A stretch of 64,000 bases of DNA from Clostridia bacterium (lineage in GTDB: Bacteria; Bacillota; Clostridia; TANB77; CAG-508), in contig JAAWKA010000004.1 of the NCBI GenBank assembly GCA_022797145.1, positions 30,881 to 94,880 of the forward strand, read 5' to 3'. Shown piece by piece: positions 31,220 through 41,910 of this stretch. Within the stretch, counting starts at the first letter, position 1. The number at the start of each line of letters is the position of its first letter. Made by a program: the position numbers and the translations under genes. The notes beneath the pieces are model-generated. The model made no database searches and had not been told where the DNA came from. It saw only the letters and a list, made by a program, of their open reading frames with translations.

Positions 31220-31876
31220 TTGCAAAATGATTATTTAGAAAACTTAAGCTTTTGGAATAAACTAACCAAAAATGAACAAGCAGATTTAACTAAAAACTCA
31301 ATAATAAAAGAATATACAAAAGGAAGTATTATTCATAGTGAAACCAATAAATGTTTAGGAATGATAATAATTATTGAAGGAATAATAAGAACTTGTATTA
31401 TATCACAAGAAGGTAGAGAAATAACATTATTTAAGCTTAAAAAAAATGATTGCTGTGTGTTATCTGCTGATTGTGCCATAAGTCAAATAACATTTGAAAC
31501 TTTAATGACAGCTGAAAATGATTGCAAAGTTATTATTATTAATTCAAATTACTTTAATAAATTAATTACTCAAAATATATATGCTCGCTGTTATACTTAT
31601 AAATTAATAACAGAAAAATTTTCAAGTGTTATGTGGGTTATGCAACAGATATTATTCAATAAATTTGATAGAAGATTAGCTTTGTTTTTAATTGATGAAA
31701 ATAAAAAAAAGCATACTAGTAAAATTAAAATTACACAAGAGCAAATTGCAAAAGAGCTAAATACAGCACGAGAAGTAGTATCAAGAATGTTAAAGAGATT
31801 TGAAACAGATGGTTTAATAAAAATGCAAAGAGGAATAGTTGAAATAATAGATTTAGAAAATTTAAAAAATATCTAG
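31220..31876 (+). CDS. Crp/Fnr family transcriptional regulator
   Basis: 218 aa cNMP-binding fold plus HTH 'ITQEQIAKELNTAREVVSRMLKRFETDGLIKMQRGIVEI'; TTG start with SD aggagg. Confidence 0.9.
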   Translation: MQNDYLENLSFWNKLTKNEQADLTKNSIIKEYTKGSIIHSETNKCLGMIIIIEGIIRTCIISQEGREITLFKLKKNDCCVLSADCAISQITFETLMTAENDCKVIIINSNYFNKLITQNIYARCYTYKLITEKFSSVMWVMQQILFNKFDRRLALFLIDENKKKHTSKIKITQEQIAKELNTAREVVSRMLKRFETDGLIKMQRGIVEIIDLENLKNI

Positions 31877-31918
31877 TTTCTCTACTACATATCAATTATT
31901 TTATAAAGTTTTAATATA

Positions 31919-31933
31919 TGTGACTTCATCACA
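31919..31933 (+). promoter_or_regulatory. Candidate Crp/Fnr-family operator
   Basis: TGTGA-CTTCA-TCACA dyad upstream of trxA and just downstream of the regulator gene. Confidence 0.4.
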
Positions 31934-32061
31934 GAAAATATTATATATGTATGATATCTTATAAAAGAAATTATAAATTTCATAAAGCTAAATAAAACAA
32001 ACTAAGTTCAAAGAAGTTCTTATAGTACTTCACTGTTCTTAATAAAGAAGGGAGAATTAAT

Positions 32062-32376
32062 ATGTTAGAAGTCACTTTGACAACACAAAATTTTGAAGAA
32101 GAGGTACTAAAGTCAGAAAAGCCAGTACTAGTAGATTTTTGGGCAACTTGGTGCAGTCCATGTAAAATGATAGCCCCTATACTTGCAGAATTTGCTGAAG
32201 AATATAAAGAAAAAGTTAAAGTTGGGAAAGTAAATGTTGATGAACAAAGAGATTTAGCTATGAAATATCAAATCTCAAGTATTCCAACATTAATATTATT
32301 TAAAAATGGTCATATTATAAATAATTTAGTAGGTTTCCATTCAAAACAAGAATTAGAAAAAATGATAAATGTTTAA
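32062..32376 (+). CDS. trxA: Thioredoxin
   Basis: 'VLVDFWATWCSPCKMIAPILAEFAEEYKEKVKVGKVNVDEQRDLAMKYQISSIPTLILFKNG'. Confidence 0.95.
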   Translation: MLEVTLTTQNFEEEVLKSEKPVLVDFWATWCSPCKMIAPILAEFAEEYKEKVKVGKVNVDEQRDLAMKYQISSIPTLILFKNGHIINNLVGFHSKQELEKMINV

Positions 32377-32387
32377 GGAGAATTATT

Positions 32388-32576
32388 ATGGAAAAGCGTT
32401 TAAATATTATCGTGGATAGGTGTCCACAAAATCATAAATGTCCTGCTGTAAAAGTCTGTCCAGTGTCTGCTCTATCTCAAGAAGGATTTAATGCACCTAA
32501 AATAAATTATGATAGATGTATAAAATGCGGAAAATGTTCTAATTTTTGCCCAATGAAAGCTTTAGTTCTAGAATAA
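32388..32576 (+). CDS. 4Fe-4S ferredoxin-like protein
   Basis: 62 aa; CPQNHKCPAVKVCP and CIKCGKCSNFCP cysteine clusters. Confidence 0.88.
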   Translation: MEKRLNIIVDRCPQNHKCPAVKVCPVSALSQEGFNAPKINYDRCIKCGKCSNFCPMKALVLE

Positions 32577-32656
32577 AATATTTAGTATAGTATAAAGATA
32601 GGAGAACATAGTTCTCCTATCTTGCCATTACTAAACATTAATTTTAAGTTATCTTA

Positions 32657-32860
32657 CTAAAATCTAATTGCATTTTCAAATACATGTTTCACTATCTGTT
32701 TGTACAATTCCATTTGTTTACTCGTAAATAGTTTTACTAATTGATACCCTTCAAAGTAAAAGACTATAAAAACAATTATCATTATTAAGATTTTTAGTGT
32801 TTCCTCAGAATAAAAGTGTGTATGTTCTAATAAGTTACTAAATGTTTTCCGCTCTTTCAT
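32657..32860 (-). CDS. Small single-TM hypothetical protein
   Basis: 67 aa with SD aaggagg upstream of the minus-strand ATG. Confidence 0.5.
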   Translation of the reverse strand: MKERKTFSNLLEHTHFYSEETLKILIMIIVFIVFYFEGYQLVKLFTSKQMELYKQIVKHVFENAIRF

Positions 32861-33144
32861 GGCATTTTCCTCCTTATTTTGTAATTCCTCATGTTACAAA
32901 AAAAGATATTAAAAATTATATTTATATTTTACCATATTTCATTGTTAAAATCAATTTATGTAAAAAGTTTTTTAATCTAGTTTAAAAAATTAGATTCAGA
33001 ATAGTTTTTAGATGAATTTTACTTTTTAAATTTTAGGCTAAAAGCAATACTTTCTTAATTTATTGCAATTTTATGTATATTATGATAAAATATAGAATAA
33101 CTAACAATAAGTTTTGTATGGTAATTACTGATGGGAGGGATTTT

Positions 33145-33357
33145 ATGCATATCTTAAAGCATCCATTACGTTTATTAAAAAAATTTATATTACTTTTTAT
33201 TTTATTAACACTCTCTTTAATACTTGTAAAGTTGCAACTATTCCCATATTTAGCTACGACTGATGCTTCTATTGTTTTTAAAGATGTGATTTCTGTTGTA
33301 TTTCTTTTTACACTTTTTTATATGACTATTCGTCATGATAAAACTTTTAAGAAATAA
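33145..33357 (+). CDS. Small membrane hypothetical protein
   Basis: Start refined to ATG 33145 (SD gggaggg); two hydrophobic segments. Confidence 0.5.
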   Translation: MHILKHPLRLLKKFILLFILLTLSLILVKLQLFPYLATTDASIVFKDVISVVFLFTLFYMTIRHDKTFKK

Positions 33358-33570
33358 AGAACTACTTTTTAAAAACTAGGTTTTCTACAAGAAAAATTTT
33401 ATAATTACCAAACTGGAATCACTTTAAAGGTTTCAAAAATAGGTGAATTATTTGTTTAACTAATAATTTACCTATTTTTTATAAATATTATATTGCTTTT
33501 TTTATAAAATTTATGCTATATTTATATCTGTTAATATTTTTTTATTCAATTTTCTAGAAAGGGTTTTAAT

Positions 33571-33906
33571 ATGATTAACAATTATGATTTTAATAAAATA
33601 GATACAAAATACACTCATGCTATTATTCATTTAATAAGTTTGGGAAATACACTTCCCTCTAATGATACTCTTTCTAAAAAGTGTCATTATTTTTCAAATG
33701 TACTTAGTAAAATTAAACAAAATAGACATCTTGCATTATTAAGCATTTCTAACAATGAACATCTTCTATTATACAAACATGTTTCTAGATATCTTGATTT
33801 AATATGTGAAGCAAATTTAGAAACAATTCCTTCAATTATAGAGATATTAGATACTAGTATCCCCAATCAAACACAATATATCAATAAAAATGATTTTGAA
33901 AGATAA
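33571..33906 (+). CDS. Hypothetical protein
   Basis: 111 aa with SD agaaaggg, terminator downstream. Confidence 0.55.
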   Translation: MINNYDFNKIDTKYTHAIIHLISLGNTLPSNDTLSKKCHYFSNVLSKIKQNRHLALLSISNNEHLLLYKHVSRYLDLICEANLETIPSIIEILDTSIPNQTQYINKNDFER

Positions 33907-33917
33907 TTTTGATACCG

Positions 33918-33953
33918 CAAAAAGAAGATAGTTTAATAACTATCTTCTTTTTG
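33918..33953. terminator. Bidirectional terminator
   Basis: caaaaagaagatagtt-taat-aactatcttctttttg perfect 16-bp stem. Confidence 0.9.
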
Positions 33954-33995
33954 TATATGAATCATATATTTATATCTAATCTACATATATAAATC

Positions 33996-34274
33996 TTATT
34001 TTTTGTTAACTAAATCTTTTAAAGCTTTACCAGCTTTGAATACTGGAGCTTTTGATGCTGGTATTTTGATTTCTTCTTTAGTTTGTGGGTTTCTTCCTTT
34101 TCTTGCTGCTCTTTTTCTTACTTCAAAAGAACCAAAACCAACTAATTGTACTTTGTCTCCTTTTACTAATGTTTCTGTTATAACCTCAACAAAAGCATTA
34201 ACTGTTGCTTCAGCACTTTTTTTTGTTTCTCCTGTCTTAGCAGCTATGGCTGCAATTAAATCAGATTTGTTCAT
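33996..34274 (-). CDS. hup: HU family DNA-binding protein
   Basis: '[90 protein letters not shown]'. Confidence 0.98.
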   Translation of the reverse strand: MNKSDLIAAIAAKTGETKKSAEATVNAFVEVITETLVKGDKVQLVGFGSFEVRKRAARKGRNPQTKEEIKIPASKAPVFKAGKALKDLVNKK

Positions 34275-34434
34275 TATAAATTACCTCCTATAAGTTTTAA
34301 TTATGTAGAAATTTTTATCTACATTATAATTATTCGTCAAAATTCCTTAAATTCCTTCTTTTTTTCTTTTATTTTTTCTTTTAAGTCTTAGATTTTCTAA
34401 GGTTTTTATTTTTTTGTCATTTAGTATTATTTTT

Positions 34435-36078
34435 TTAAGTCATATTTTCTTGTTTGTAAATTCCAAATTTTTCTAAAAGTTTATATATCTTTTGTCCATA
34501 TGGAATCATATATATTTCTTCTTTAGTAAATATTTTTAATGATACTACCGCTAGCACATATACCATAATAGCCACCATTATTGAAATAATTGTTGCTATT
34601 GAACTAGAAATGATATTTGATAATAATATATATATTGCATATGAGCATATTCCCATCATAAATGTTGCAATTATTGGTTTTAGTATATTTTTTGAAAATT
34701 TTATATCTATTTTCATATTTTTATTCAAAACATACATTCCAATACTAAAAGCAATAAAATTACAACTAATATTTCCTATTGCTGCTCCTAATACACCTAT
34801 TTCTGGTATTGGAACCAATACTATATTCATTATAAATTTTGTAATAACCCCTATACTTAATGCTATAGCTGGTACCATAACTTTGCCTAAACCTTGTAGT
34901 GCTCCATTTATTGTTTGTGTTAATAAATTAAAAATAATTGCTATTGATGCTATTTTAAATAATAGTCCACCATCTGGTTGTGAAGGATATAATAAGTGTA
35001 ATATTTGATCTGAAAATATAAACATTCCAGCTGCACATGGTAACCCTATTAATATTGTTATTAATATTGAAAAAGCTACTCTTTTATTTGCTGTATTCAT
35101 ATCTTTTGTAGCTCTTGCTGCTGCTATTGCTGGTACTAATGCTGTTGCAAATGCAATGTTAAAAGATAATGGAAGTGATGTTAGTGTATCCACTTTTCCA
35201 GTTAATATACCATATTGTGCTTTTGCTATATCTTCTGATAAGAAATTTTTTAATCCTCTTACTATTGTAACTGAATCTATATTCCTATTTAAAGATGATA
35301 ATATTGCACTAAGTGTTATTGGCATTGATACATATAATATCTTCTTTATTATAGATTTTATACCTTCTTGTTTATGATTAGTTGTTTTTATTATTTCTTT
35401 TGCATTAATTTTTCTATATTTTTTATAATATCTATACAAATATAAAAAGCTCGCAATGGTTGCAATAGTTGTTGCAAGATTTGCTCCTGCTGCCATTATT
35501 GTAGTATTAACCCCACTTAAGATTACTACTATTTCTACTAAAATAATTGTAAGTGTACTTTTAAAAATCTGCTCTAAAGTTTGGGATTTTGCTGTAACAG
35601 ACATTGTTTCTATTCCATTAAAATATCCCCTTATAACACATATTAAAGAAACAAAAAATATAGATGGTGATAATCCTACCAGTGTTAGTTCTGCCTCTGG
35701 TATTTCTAAAATTATATTTGAAATATAATTTGCACCAAAAAACAATATCATTGATCCTATAAATCCTATTGTACCAAAAGTAGCAAATGCAATTTTAAAT
35801 ATCCTATTTGCTCCCTTATTATCTCCTAGAGCTACTCTTTCAGAAACAAGTTTTGATATTGCATTTGGTATTCCCACAGAAGATAGAGTTAATAATAAAG
35901 CATAAATTTGAAAACCACTATTATAAATTGCATTTCCTTTATTTCCAAAACCTTCTCTATTTGTTAAATATAAATTATATACTAAGCCTAATATTTTTAT
36001 TAAAATTTGTGAAAACATAAGGGCAAATACCCCTTGCATAAAGCTTTCCTTTTTATATTTTATTTTATTGTTTTGCAT
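34435..36078 (-). CDS. spoVB: SpoVB/MurJ-like polysaccharide biosynthesis flippase (MATE/MOP)
   Basis: 547 aa polytopic; 'SFMQGVFALMFSQILIKILGLVYNLYLTNREGFGNKGNAIYNSGFQIYALLLTLSSVGIPNAISKLVSE'. Confidence 0.85.
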   Translation of the reverse strand: MQNNKIKYKKESFMQGVFALMFSQILIKILGLVYNLYLTNREGFGNKGNAIYNSGFQIYALLLTLSSVGIPNAISKLVSERVALGDNKGANRIFKIAFATFGTIGFIGSMILFFGANYISNIILEIPEAELTLVGLSPSIFFVSLICVIRGYFNGIETMSVTAKSQTLEQIFKSTLTIILVEIVVILSGVNTTIMAAGANLATTIATIASFLYLYRYYKKYRKINAKEIIKTTNHKQEGIKSIIKKILYVSMPITLSAILSSLNRNIDSVTIVRGLKNFLSEDIAKAQYGILTGKVDTLTSLPLSFNIAFATALVPAIAAARATKDMNTANKRVAFSILITILIGLPCAAGMFIFSDQILHLLYPSQPDGGLLFKIASIAIIFNLLTQTINGALQGLGKVMVPAIALSIGVITKFIMNIVLVPIPEIGVLGAAIGNISCNFIAFSIGMYVLNKNMKIDIKFSKNILKPIIATFMMGICSYAIYILLSNIISSSIATIISIMVAIMVYVLAVVSLKIFTKEEIYMIPYGQKIYKLLEKFGIYKQENMT

Positions 36079-36300
36079 AAATATGCTTCTCCTTTTTTTA
36101 TTATTTCCATATTATATTAATAATATTTATAAGATTCAAGTGTTTTTCTTATTTCATACATAATTTACAATTCTATTATATTAATTTATATATCATTTAG
36201 AAGTAAAGCTTTAGTAAAAATAGAAATTCATAAAAAAACTTTTATTTTTTATCTTTTTATTATATAATTACTGTAAATTTTAAAAAAAGGATGGATTAAT

Positions 36301-38692
36301 ATGGCATATAATTTTATTGAAATTGAGAAAAAATGGCAAAAATATTGGGAAGAAAATGAGACGTTTAAAACAGATATATGGGATTTTTCAAAACCAAAAT
36401 TTTATGCTTTAGATATGTTTCCTTATCCTTCTCGGGCAAGGTTTACATGTAGGTCATCCAGAGGGGTATACTGCTACTGATATTATATCTAGAATGAAAA
36501 GAATGCAAGGCTATAATGTTTTGCATCCAATGGGATGGGATGCCTTTGGACTTCCAGCTGAACAATATGCTATTAAAACTGGAAAACATCCATATAGTTT
36601 TACACTAAATAATATAAAAACTTTTAAAACTCAACTAAAAATGCTTGGATTATCTTTTGATTGGAGCAAAGAAATTTCTACTGCTGACCCTAACTATTAT
36701 AAATGGACTCAATGGATTTTTAAAAATCTTTATAAAGATGGACTTGCAAAATTCATTGATATGCCTGTTAATTGGTGTGAAGAATTAGGTTGTGTTTTAT
36801 CTAATGATGAAGTAATTGATGGTAAGAGTGAAAGGGGTGGATTCCCTGTTGTTAGAAAAAATATGAAACAATGGGTATTAGATATTCCAGCTTATGCAGA
36901 TAGTTTATTAGACGGACTTAACAATATAGATTGGCCAGAATCAACAAAAGAAATTGAACGTAACTGGATTGGTAAATCTATAGGTGCTGAAGTTACATTT
37001 AATGTTAGCAATTCTGATATTAGTTTTAAGGTGTTTACTACACGACCTGATACTTTGTTTGGTGTTACTTATTGTGTTTTAGCACCAGAACATGAAATTG
37101 TAAAAAGTATTACAAGTTCTAAACAACAATCAGTTATTAAAGATTATATAAAGGCTTGTTGTTGTAAATCTGAGCTTGAAAGAACAGCTTTAAGTAAAGA
37201 AAAAACAGGAGTATTCACAGGTGCATATGCTATAAATCCTGTAAATAAAAAGGAAATTCCTATTTGGATTTCAGATTATGTATTGTGTACATATGGTACC
37301 GGTGCTATCATGGCTGTTCCTGCACATGATCAAAGAGATTATGAATTTGCTACTAAATTTGGTTTAGAAATTATTCCAGTATTAGCTGGTGGAGATATAT
37401 CAAAAGAAGCTTTTATGGGAGATGGAAAACATATTAACTCTGATTTTCTAAATGGACTTAATAAAGATAATGCTATTAACACTATGCTTTCTTGGTTAGA
37501 AAATAATAAAGTTGGTACCAAAAAGGTAAATTACAAATTACGTGATTGGATATTTGCTCGTCAAAGATATTGGGGAGAGCCTATACCTATTATTCATTTT
37601 GGAGATGAAATGACTATTTTAGAAGATAGTGAACTTCCTTTAGTTCTTCCTGATTTAGAAGATTATAGTCCTTCTAAAACAGGTGCTTCTCCACTAGATA
37701 GATGTGATTCTTGGGTAAATGTTACTTGTAATGGAAAAAATGGAAAAAGAGAAACTAGTACAATGCCTGGTTCTGCTGGTTCTAGTTGGTATTTCTTAAG
37801 ATATATTGATCCTGAAAATAATAATGAACTTGCAAATAAAGAACTATTAAAACATTGGTTACCAGTAGATTTATATATGGGTGGACCAGAACATGCTGTT
37901 GGGCATCTTCTATATTCACGATTTTGGAATCAATACTTATACAATAAAGGAATTTCACCTGTAAAAGAACCTTTTAAAAAATTACGTCATCAAGGAATGA
38001 TTTTAGGCTCTAATGGTGAAAAGATGAGCAAGTCTAAAGGTAATGTAGTAAATCCAGATGATATGGTAAAAAATTATGGAGCTGATGCTTTAAGAGTTTA
38101 TGAAATGTTTATGGGGCCAATAGATGCTTCTAAGCCATGGGATCCAAATGGAATAGAAGGTTCTAAAAAATTCTTAGATAGGGTTTGGAGATTATATATA
38201 GAAACTGATAAAATAAAACCTGAAAATAATGATGAATTAGAAAAAGTGTATCACTACACAGTAAAAAAAGTTTCTAATGACTATGAAAATATGGAATTTA
38301 ATACAGCTATTAGTCAAATGATGATTTTTATTAATACAGTATATAAACAAAAAATATTTCCAAAAGAATATGCAATTGGCTTTTTACAATTATTAAATCC
38401 AGTAGCCCCTCATATTACAGAGGAGTTATGGTCAGTTGTTCTCGGAAATACTGAATCTATTACTTATAGTGCTTGGCCAACATATGATGAGCAAAAAACT
38501 ATTTCTGATCAAATTAATCTTCCAATTCAAATAAATGGTAAACTAAAATCAACTATACCAATACAATTAAATAGTAGTGAAGAAATCGTAAGACAAAAAG
38601 TACATGAAAAGATATCTAATTTATTAGAAGGAAAAACTATAATAAAAGAAATATATGTAAAAAATAAAATTTATAATTTTGTTATTAAATAA
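36301..38692 (+). CDS. leuS: Leucyl-tRNA synthetase, disrupted by apparent single-base frameshift at about 36433
   Basis: Frame 1: [44 protein letters not shown]; then frame shifts to [28 protein letters not shown]...[16 protein letters not shown]...; ORF track lists only 36494-38692. Confidence 0.92.
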
Positions 38693-38696
38693 TAAT

Positions 38697-38740
38697 ATTA
38701 CAAGGGAGTTTTCGATAAGTAAAGAAAACTCCCTTGTAAT
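38697..38740 (+). terminator. Intrinsic terminator-like hairpin after leuS
   Basis: attacaagggagttttc / gaaaactcccttgtaat perfect 17-bp stem. Confidence 0.85.
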
Positions 38741-38835
38741 ATAAATGTAATTAAAGTTTAATCATTTAGAAATACCTATAAAATTATATTTGATGTATAA
38801 TGAGATTAGTAAATTACTAAGGAGAAAGAATCCAT

Positions 38836-39924
38836 ATGAGTATTGAAGCAGATTTAAAAAAAGAAGGTATAGAAGTAATAAAGCAATTAGATACTTTGGC
38901 TGTTAATACTATCGCCAAAGCTGTTTCTGATAAACTTGTTACTGCTTTTCCAGAACAAAACTTAAATTATAATGAAATTTTTTCAAAACTTTCTAAGCTT
39001 GATATGTATGTAGCAAAGATAGATTCTAAACTATCTCTTGCAAAATATTTTTATAAAAATAGATCTATTTACTTTAATGACACTATTGACTTATTAAACA
39101 TAGATATTTATGCTGTTCATGAATGTATTCATTATTTACAAGAACTTAGAGATTCTGAAAATAATCTTATTCAATTAGGTCTTTGTGACTTTACTTCTTC
39201 TAATTACAATGGAATGGCATTAAATGAAGCTGCTGTACAACTTATGAGTTCTAAAGCACTTAATATTAATGCAGATACTGTAAAATATTATGATATTACA
39301 TTTTCAACTCATAGTCCTTCTTACTATGCATTAGAATGTAACCTAATCAATCAAATGGCTTATGTTACTGGTGATTATTTTCTATATAATAGCACTATTT
39401 ATAGTAATAATAACTTTATTAATAAATTTACTTCTTTAACAAATAAAAAAGCTTATTTCATGATTGAACAAAATATTGACAAATTATTAGAATTAGAAGA
39501 TAGTTTAACTATAGAAACAAATAAATTAGAAAATTTAGATAAAAAAGTAAAAAAAATAGTTAAGAAAAAAGAAATTCTTAGACAAAAAATACAAAATTTA
39601 TTTTTGAAAACTCAAGATTTAATACTAACTAGTTATTTTGATACAAATTTTAATAATATTAATAGTTTAGAACAAATTGAAGAATATAGAAAAAAATTAT
39701 ATAATTATAAAAATGTTATAGGAACTACTGAAAATTATACATTTTTTAATGAATACTATGTAGATAAAATGGCTGAACTTGAAGCACGATATACTTATTT
39801 AGAAAACCAAAGTTTTGAAAAATTATCTTTAATTCCTGTAAAACACAATTTTATTTTTAGATTATTTATGAAGCTGAAAAAGATATTATTTGGTAGCAAA
39901 AATTACCAACATATAGAAAATTAA
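38836..39924 (+). CDS. Uncharacterised HExxH (zincin-like) protein with coiled-coil C-terminus
   Basis: 'IYAVHECIHYLQELRDSENNL...NGMALNEAAVQLMSSKAL': HECIH at 39118-39132 plus downstream NEA glutamate. Confidence 0.65.
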   Translation: MSIEADLKKEGIEVIKQLDTLAVNTIAKAVSDKLVTAFPEQNLNYNEIFSKLSKLDMYVAKIDSKLSLAKYFYKNRSIYFNDTIDLLNIDIYAVHECIHYLQELRDSENNLIQLGLCDFTSSNYNGMALNEAAVQLMSSKALNINADTVKYYDITFSTHSPSYYALECNLINQMAYVTGDYFLYNSTIYSNNNFINKFTSLTNKKAYFMIEQNIDKLLELEDSLTIETNKLENLDKKVKKIVKKKEILRQKIQNLFLKTQDLILTSYFDTNFNNINSLEQIEEYRKKLYNYKNVIGTTENYTFFNEYYVDKMAELEARYTYLENQSFEKLSLIPVKHNFIFRLFMKLKKILFGSKNYQHIEN

Positions 39925-39960
39925 ATAAAAAATGGATGTTTTTTAGCATCCATTTTTTAT
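39925..39960. terminator. Bidirectional terminator
   Basis: aaaaaatggatg...catccatttttt stem between convergent genes. Confidence 0.9.
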
Positions 39961-39968
39961 TTACAAAT

Positions 39969-41234
39969 TTAGTTAATTTTTTCTATATACTCTATTATTG
40001 CTTTTGAAGCTTCTCTTCCAGACCTACTTGCCCATGCAACTGTTGCTTTTGTTCCAATTAAATCTCCTCCTGCAAATACCCCTTGTTTTGATGTCATATA
40101 TTTTTCGTCTGTTTGTATTGTTCCTTTTTTAGTTATATCCAGTCCTAAAGTATCAATTACTTCTTTTTCAGTTTTTGCACCTACTGCCATTATTACATAA
40201 TCCATATCCATTACATAATTACTATTTTCTATATCTATTGGAATCTCTCTTATTTCACCTTCTTTTTTTATTAATTGTGTTTTTATAAGTTCTATTTTTT
40301 CTACTTCTTTTTTGCTATTTGGTATTATACTTATAATATTATGTTGAAATAAAAACTTAATTTTTTCTTCTTTTGCTTCCCTTATTTCCTTCTCCTCTGC
40401 TGGCATTTGCTTTTCTGATCTTCTATATATTACTATTACTTCTTTTGCTCCTAAGCTTTTTACTTCTCTTGCACAGTCCATTGCGACATTTCCCCCACCT
40501 ATTACCGCTACTGTTTTTCCTTCATAGTTTGGATGTTTTTTACACTCTAATAGTTCATTTCCTCCATATACTCCTTTTGAATCTTCTCCTTCTATATTCA
40601 TTTTACAAGAAACATTAGCTCCAAATGCTAGAAACACTGCATCATATTTTTCTCTAAGTTCTTCTAAACTATAATCTTTTCCTAAAACAGTATTACACTT
40701 TGTTTCAATCCCTAAGTCTATTATTTTTTCTATTGTTTGATCTATTATTTCTTCTTTTAATCTAAATTCTGGAATTCCATGTCTTAGTATACCACCTAAT
40801 TTTTTGTATTTTTCATAGATAGTAACCTGATATCCATTTCTTGCAAGATTTGCTGCTGCACTTAATCCTGCTGGTCCTCCTCCTATTACTGCTACTTTTT
40901 TATTTTTCTTTTCTTTTGTAAATTTGGGAATTGAATACTTATTTTTTATAGCTGTATCCCCTATAAAGGCTTCTAAATCCCCTATACTTACCGCTTCTTG
41001 TTTTACTCCTCTTATACAACTTCCTTCACACTGGCTTTTATGTGGACATATTCTTCCGCAAATTGGCGATAATACGCTAGTTTCACAAATTATTTCATAT
41101 GCTTTTTTATACTCTTTTTCTTTTATACATTTTATAAATTCTGTAATATCATTTTCTAAAGGACATCCTTTTTTGCAAAATTTAACTTTACAACCTAAAC
41201 AGTAATCTGCTTTTTGTTCTATATTTTGTTCCAT
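39969..41234 (-). CDS. FAD-dependent NAD(P)H oxidoreductase, GltD-like small subunit
   Basis: N-terminal Fe-S cysteines; 'KKVAVIGGGPAGLSAAANLARNGYQVTIYEKYKKLGGILRHGIPEFRL', 'KTVAVIGGGNVAMDCAREVKSLGAKEVIVIYRRSEKQMPA'. Confidence 0.9.
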   Translation of the reverse strand: MEQNIEQKADYCLGCKVKFCKKGCPLENDITEFIKCIKEKEYKKAYEIICETSVLSPICGRICPHKSQCEGSCIRGVKQEAVSIGDLEAFIGDTAIKNKYSIPKFTKEKKNKKVAVIGGGPAGLSAAANLARNGYQVTIYEKYKKLGGILRHGIPEFRLKEEIIDQTIEKIIDLGIETKCNTVLGKDYSLEELREKYDAVFLAFGANVSCKMNIEGEDSKGVYGGNELLECKKHPNYEGKTVAVIGGGNVAMDCAREVKSLGAKEVIVIYRRSEKQMPAEEKEIREAKEEKIKFLFQHNIISIIPNSKKEVEKIELIKTQLIKKEGEIREIPIDIENSNYVMDMDYVIMAVGAKTEKEVIDTLGLDITKKGTIQTDEKYMTSKQGVFAGGDLIGTKATVAWASRSGREASKAIIEYIEKIN

Positions 41235-41368
41235 ATATTATTCCTTCCTGAACTTAATAATAAAAAAGAATGTTGCATTTTCATTCTTTTTTATATTATT
41301 ATTTTATTATTAAATTTATTCTCTGTCAATTAAACTGACTGTATTGTCAACATAATTTATATGTTCAT

Positions 41369-41908
41369 TTAATTACATGTATGTGTATCATATAACTTTT
41401 TTAAATTAGTTTTTGTTATTATTTTATTTATTCCATTTTCAGCAATTTGATTATATAACTCATCTAACATATTTTTTAATTTATCATTTAACAAAATAGT
41501 TTGTTTTTGCTTATTCCAATATTCTAATTGATATTCTTTTTTCCATTTTTTACCTTGATATACAATTCCTGCTGATAGTTGATCACATATCATTTCACAA
41601 ACATATTTAAACGGTATAATTGGAGTACATACTGGTGTATTATTATCATACCAGTACTCAGGATGATGTTTATTTCTTCCTTTATGATGTAGCCATACTA
41701 CTGAATATCCATTTTCTAGTTTTTCTTTACAAATGGGACTCTTATTCCCTGTATAATATTTTATACTGCCAAAAAACTCTGTTGGTGAATATTTAGATAA
41801 ATCATGAAGTATTCCTCTTATTGGTATTCCTGCCTTAATACTAAGTTTAAGTACTTCCCATTTATGGCGACTTACTAATATAAAATGTTTAATCATATTT
41901 TTTAACAT
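41369..41908 (-). CDS. DUF5662-like protein
   Basis: 'HFILVSRHKWEVLKLSIKAGIPIRGILHDLSKYSPTEFFGSIKYYTG...VVWLHHKGRNKHHPEYW'. Confidence 0.8.
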   Translation of the reverse strand: MLKNMIKHFILVSRHKWEVLKLSIKAGIPIRGILHDLSKYSPTEFFGSIKYYTGNKSPICKEKLENGYSVVWLHHKGRNKHHPEYWYDNNTPVCTPIIPFKYVCEMICDQLSAGIVYQGKKWKKEYQLEYWNKQKQTILLNDKLKNMLDELYNQIAENGINKIITKTNLKKLYDTHTCN

Positions 41909-41910
41909 AT

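Noticed and set aside
36494-38692. leuS starting at 36494 as annotated in the ORF track
   Set aside because: Would delete the HVGH motif; upstream frame clearly encodes the LeuRS N-terminus.
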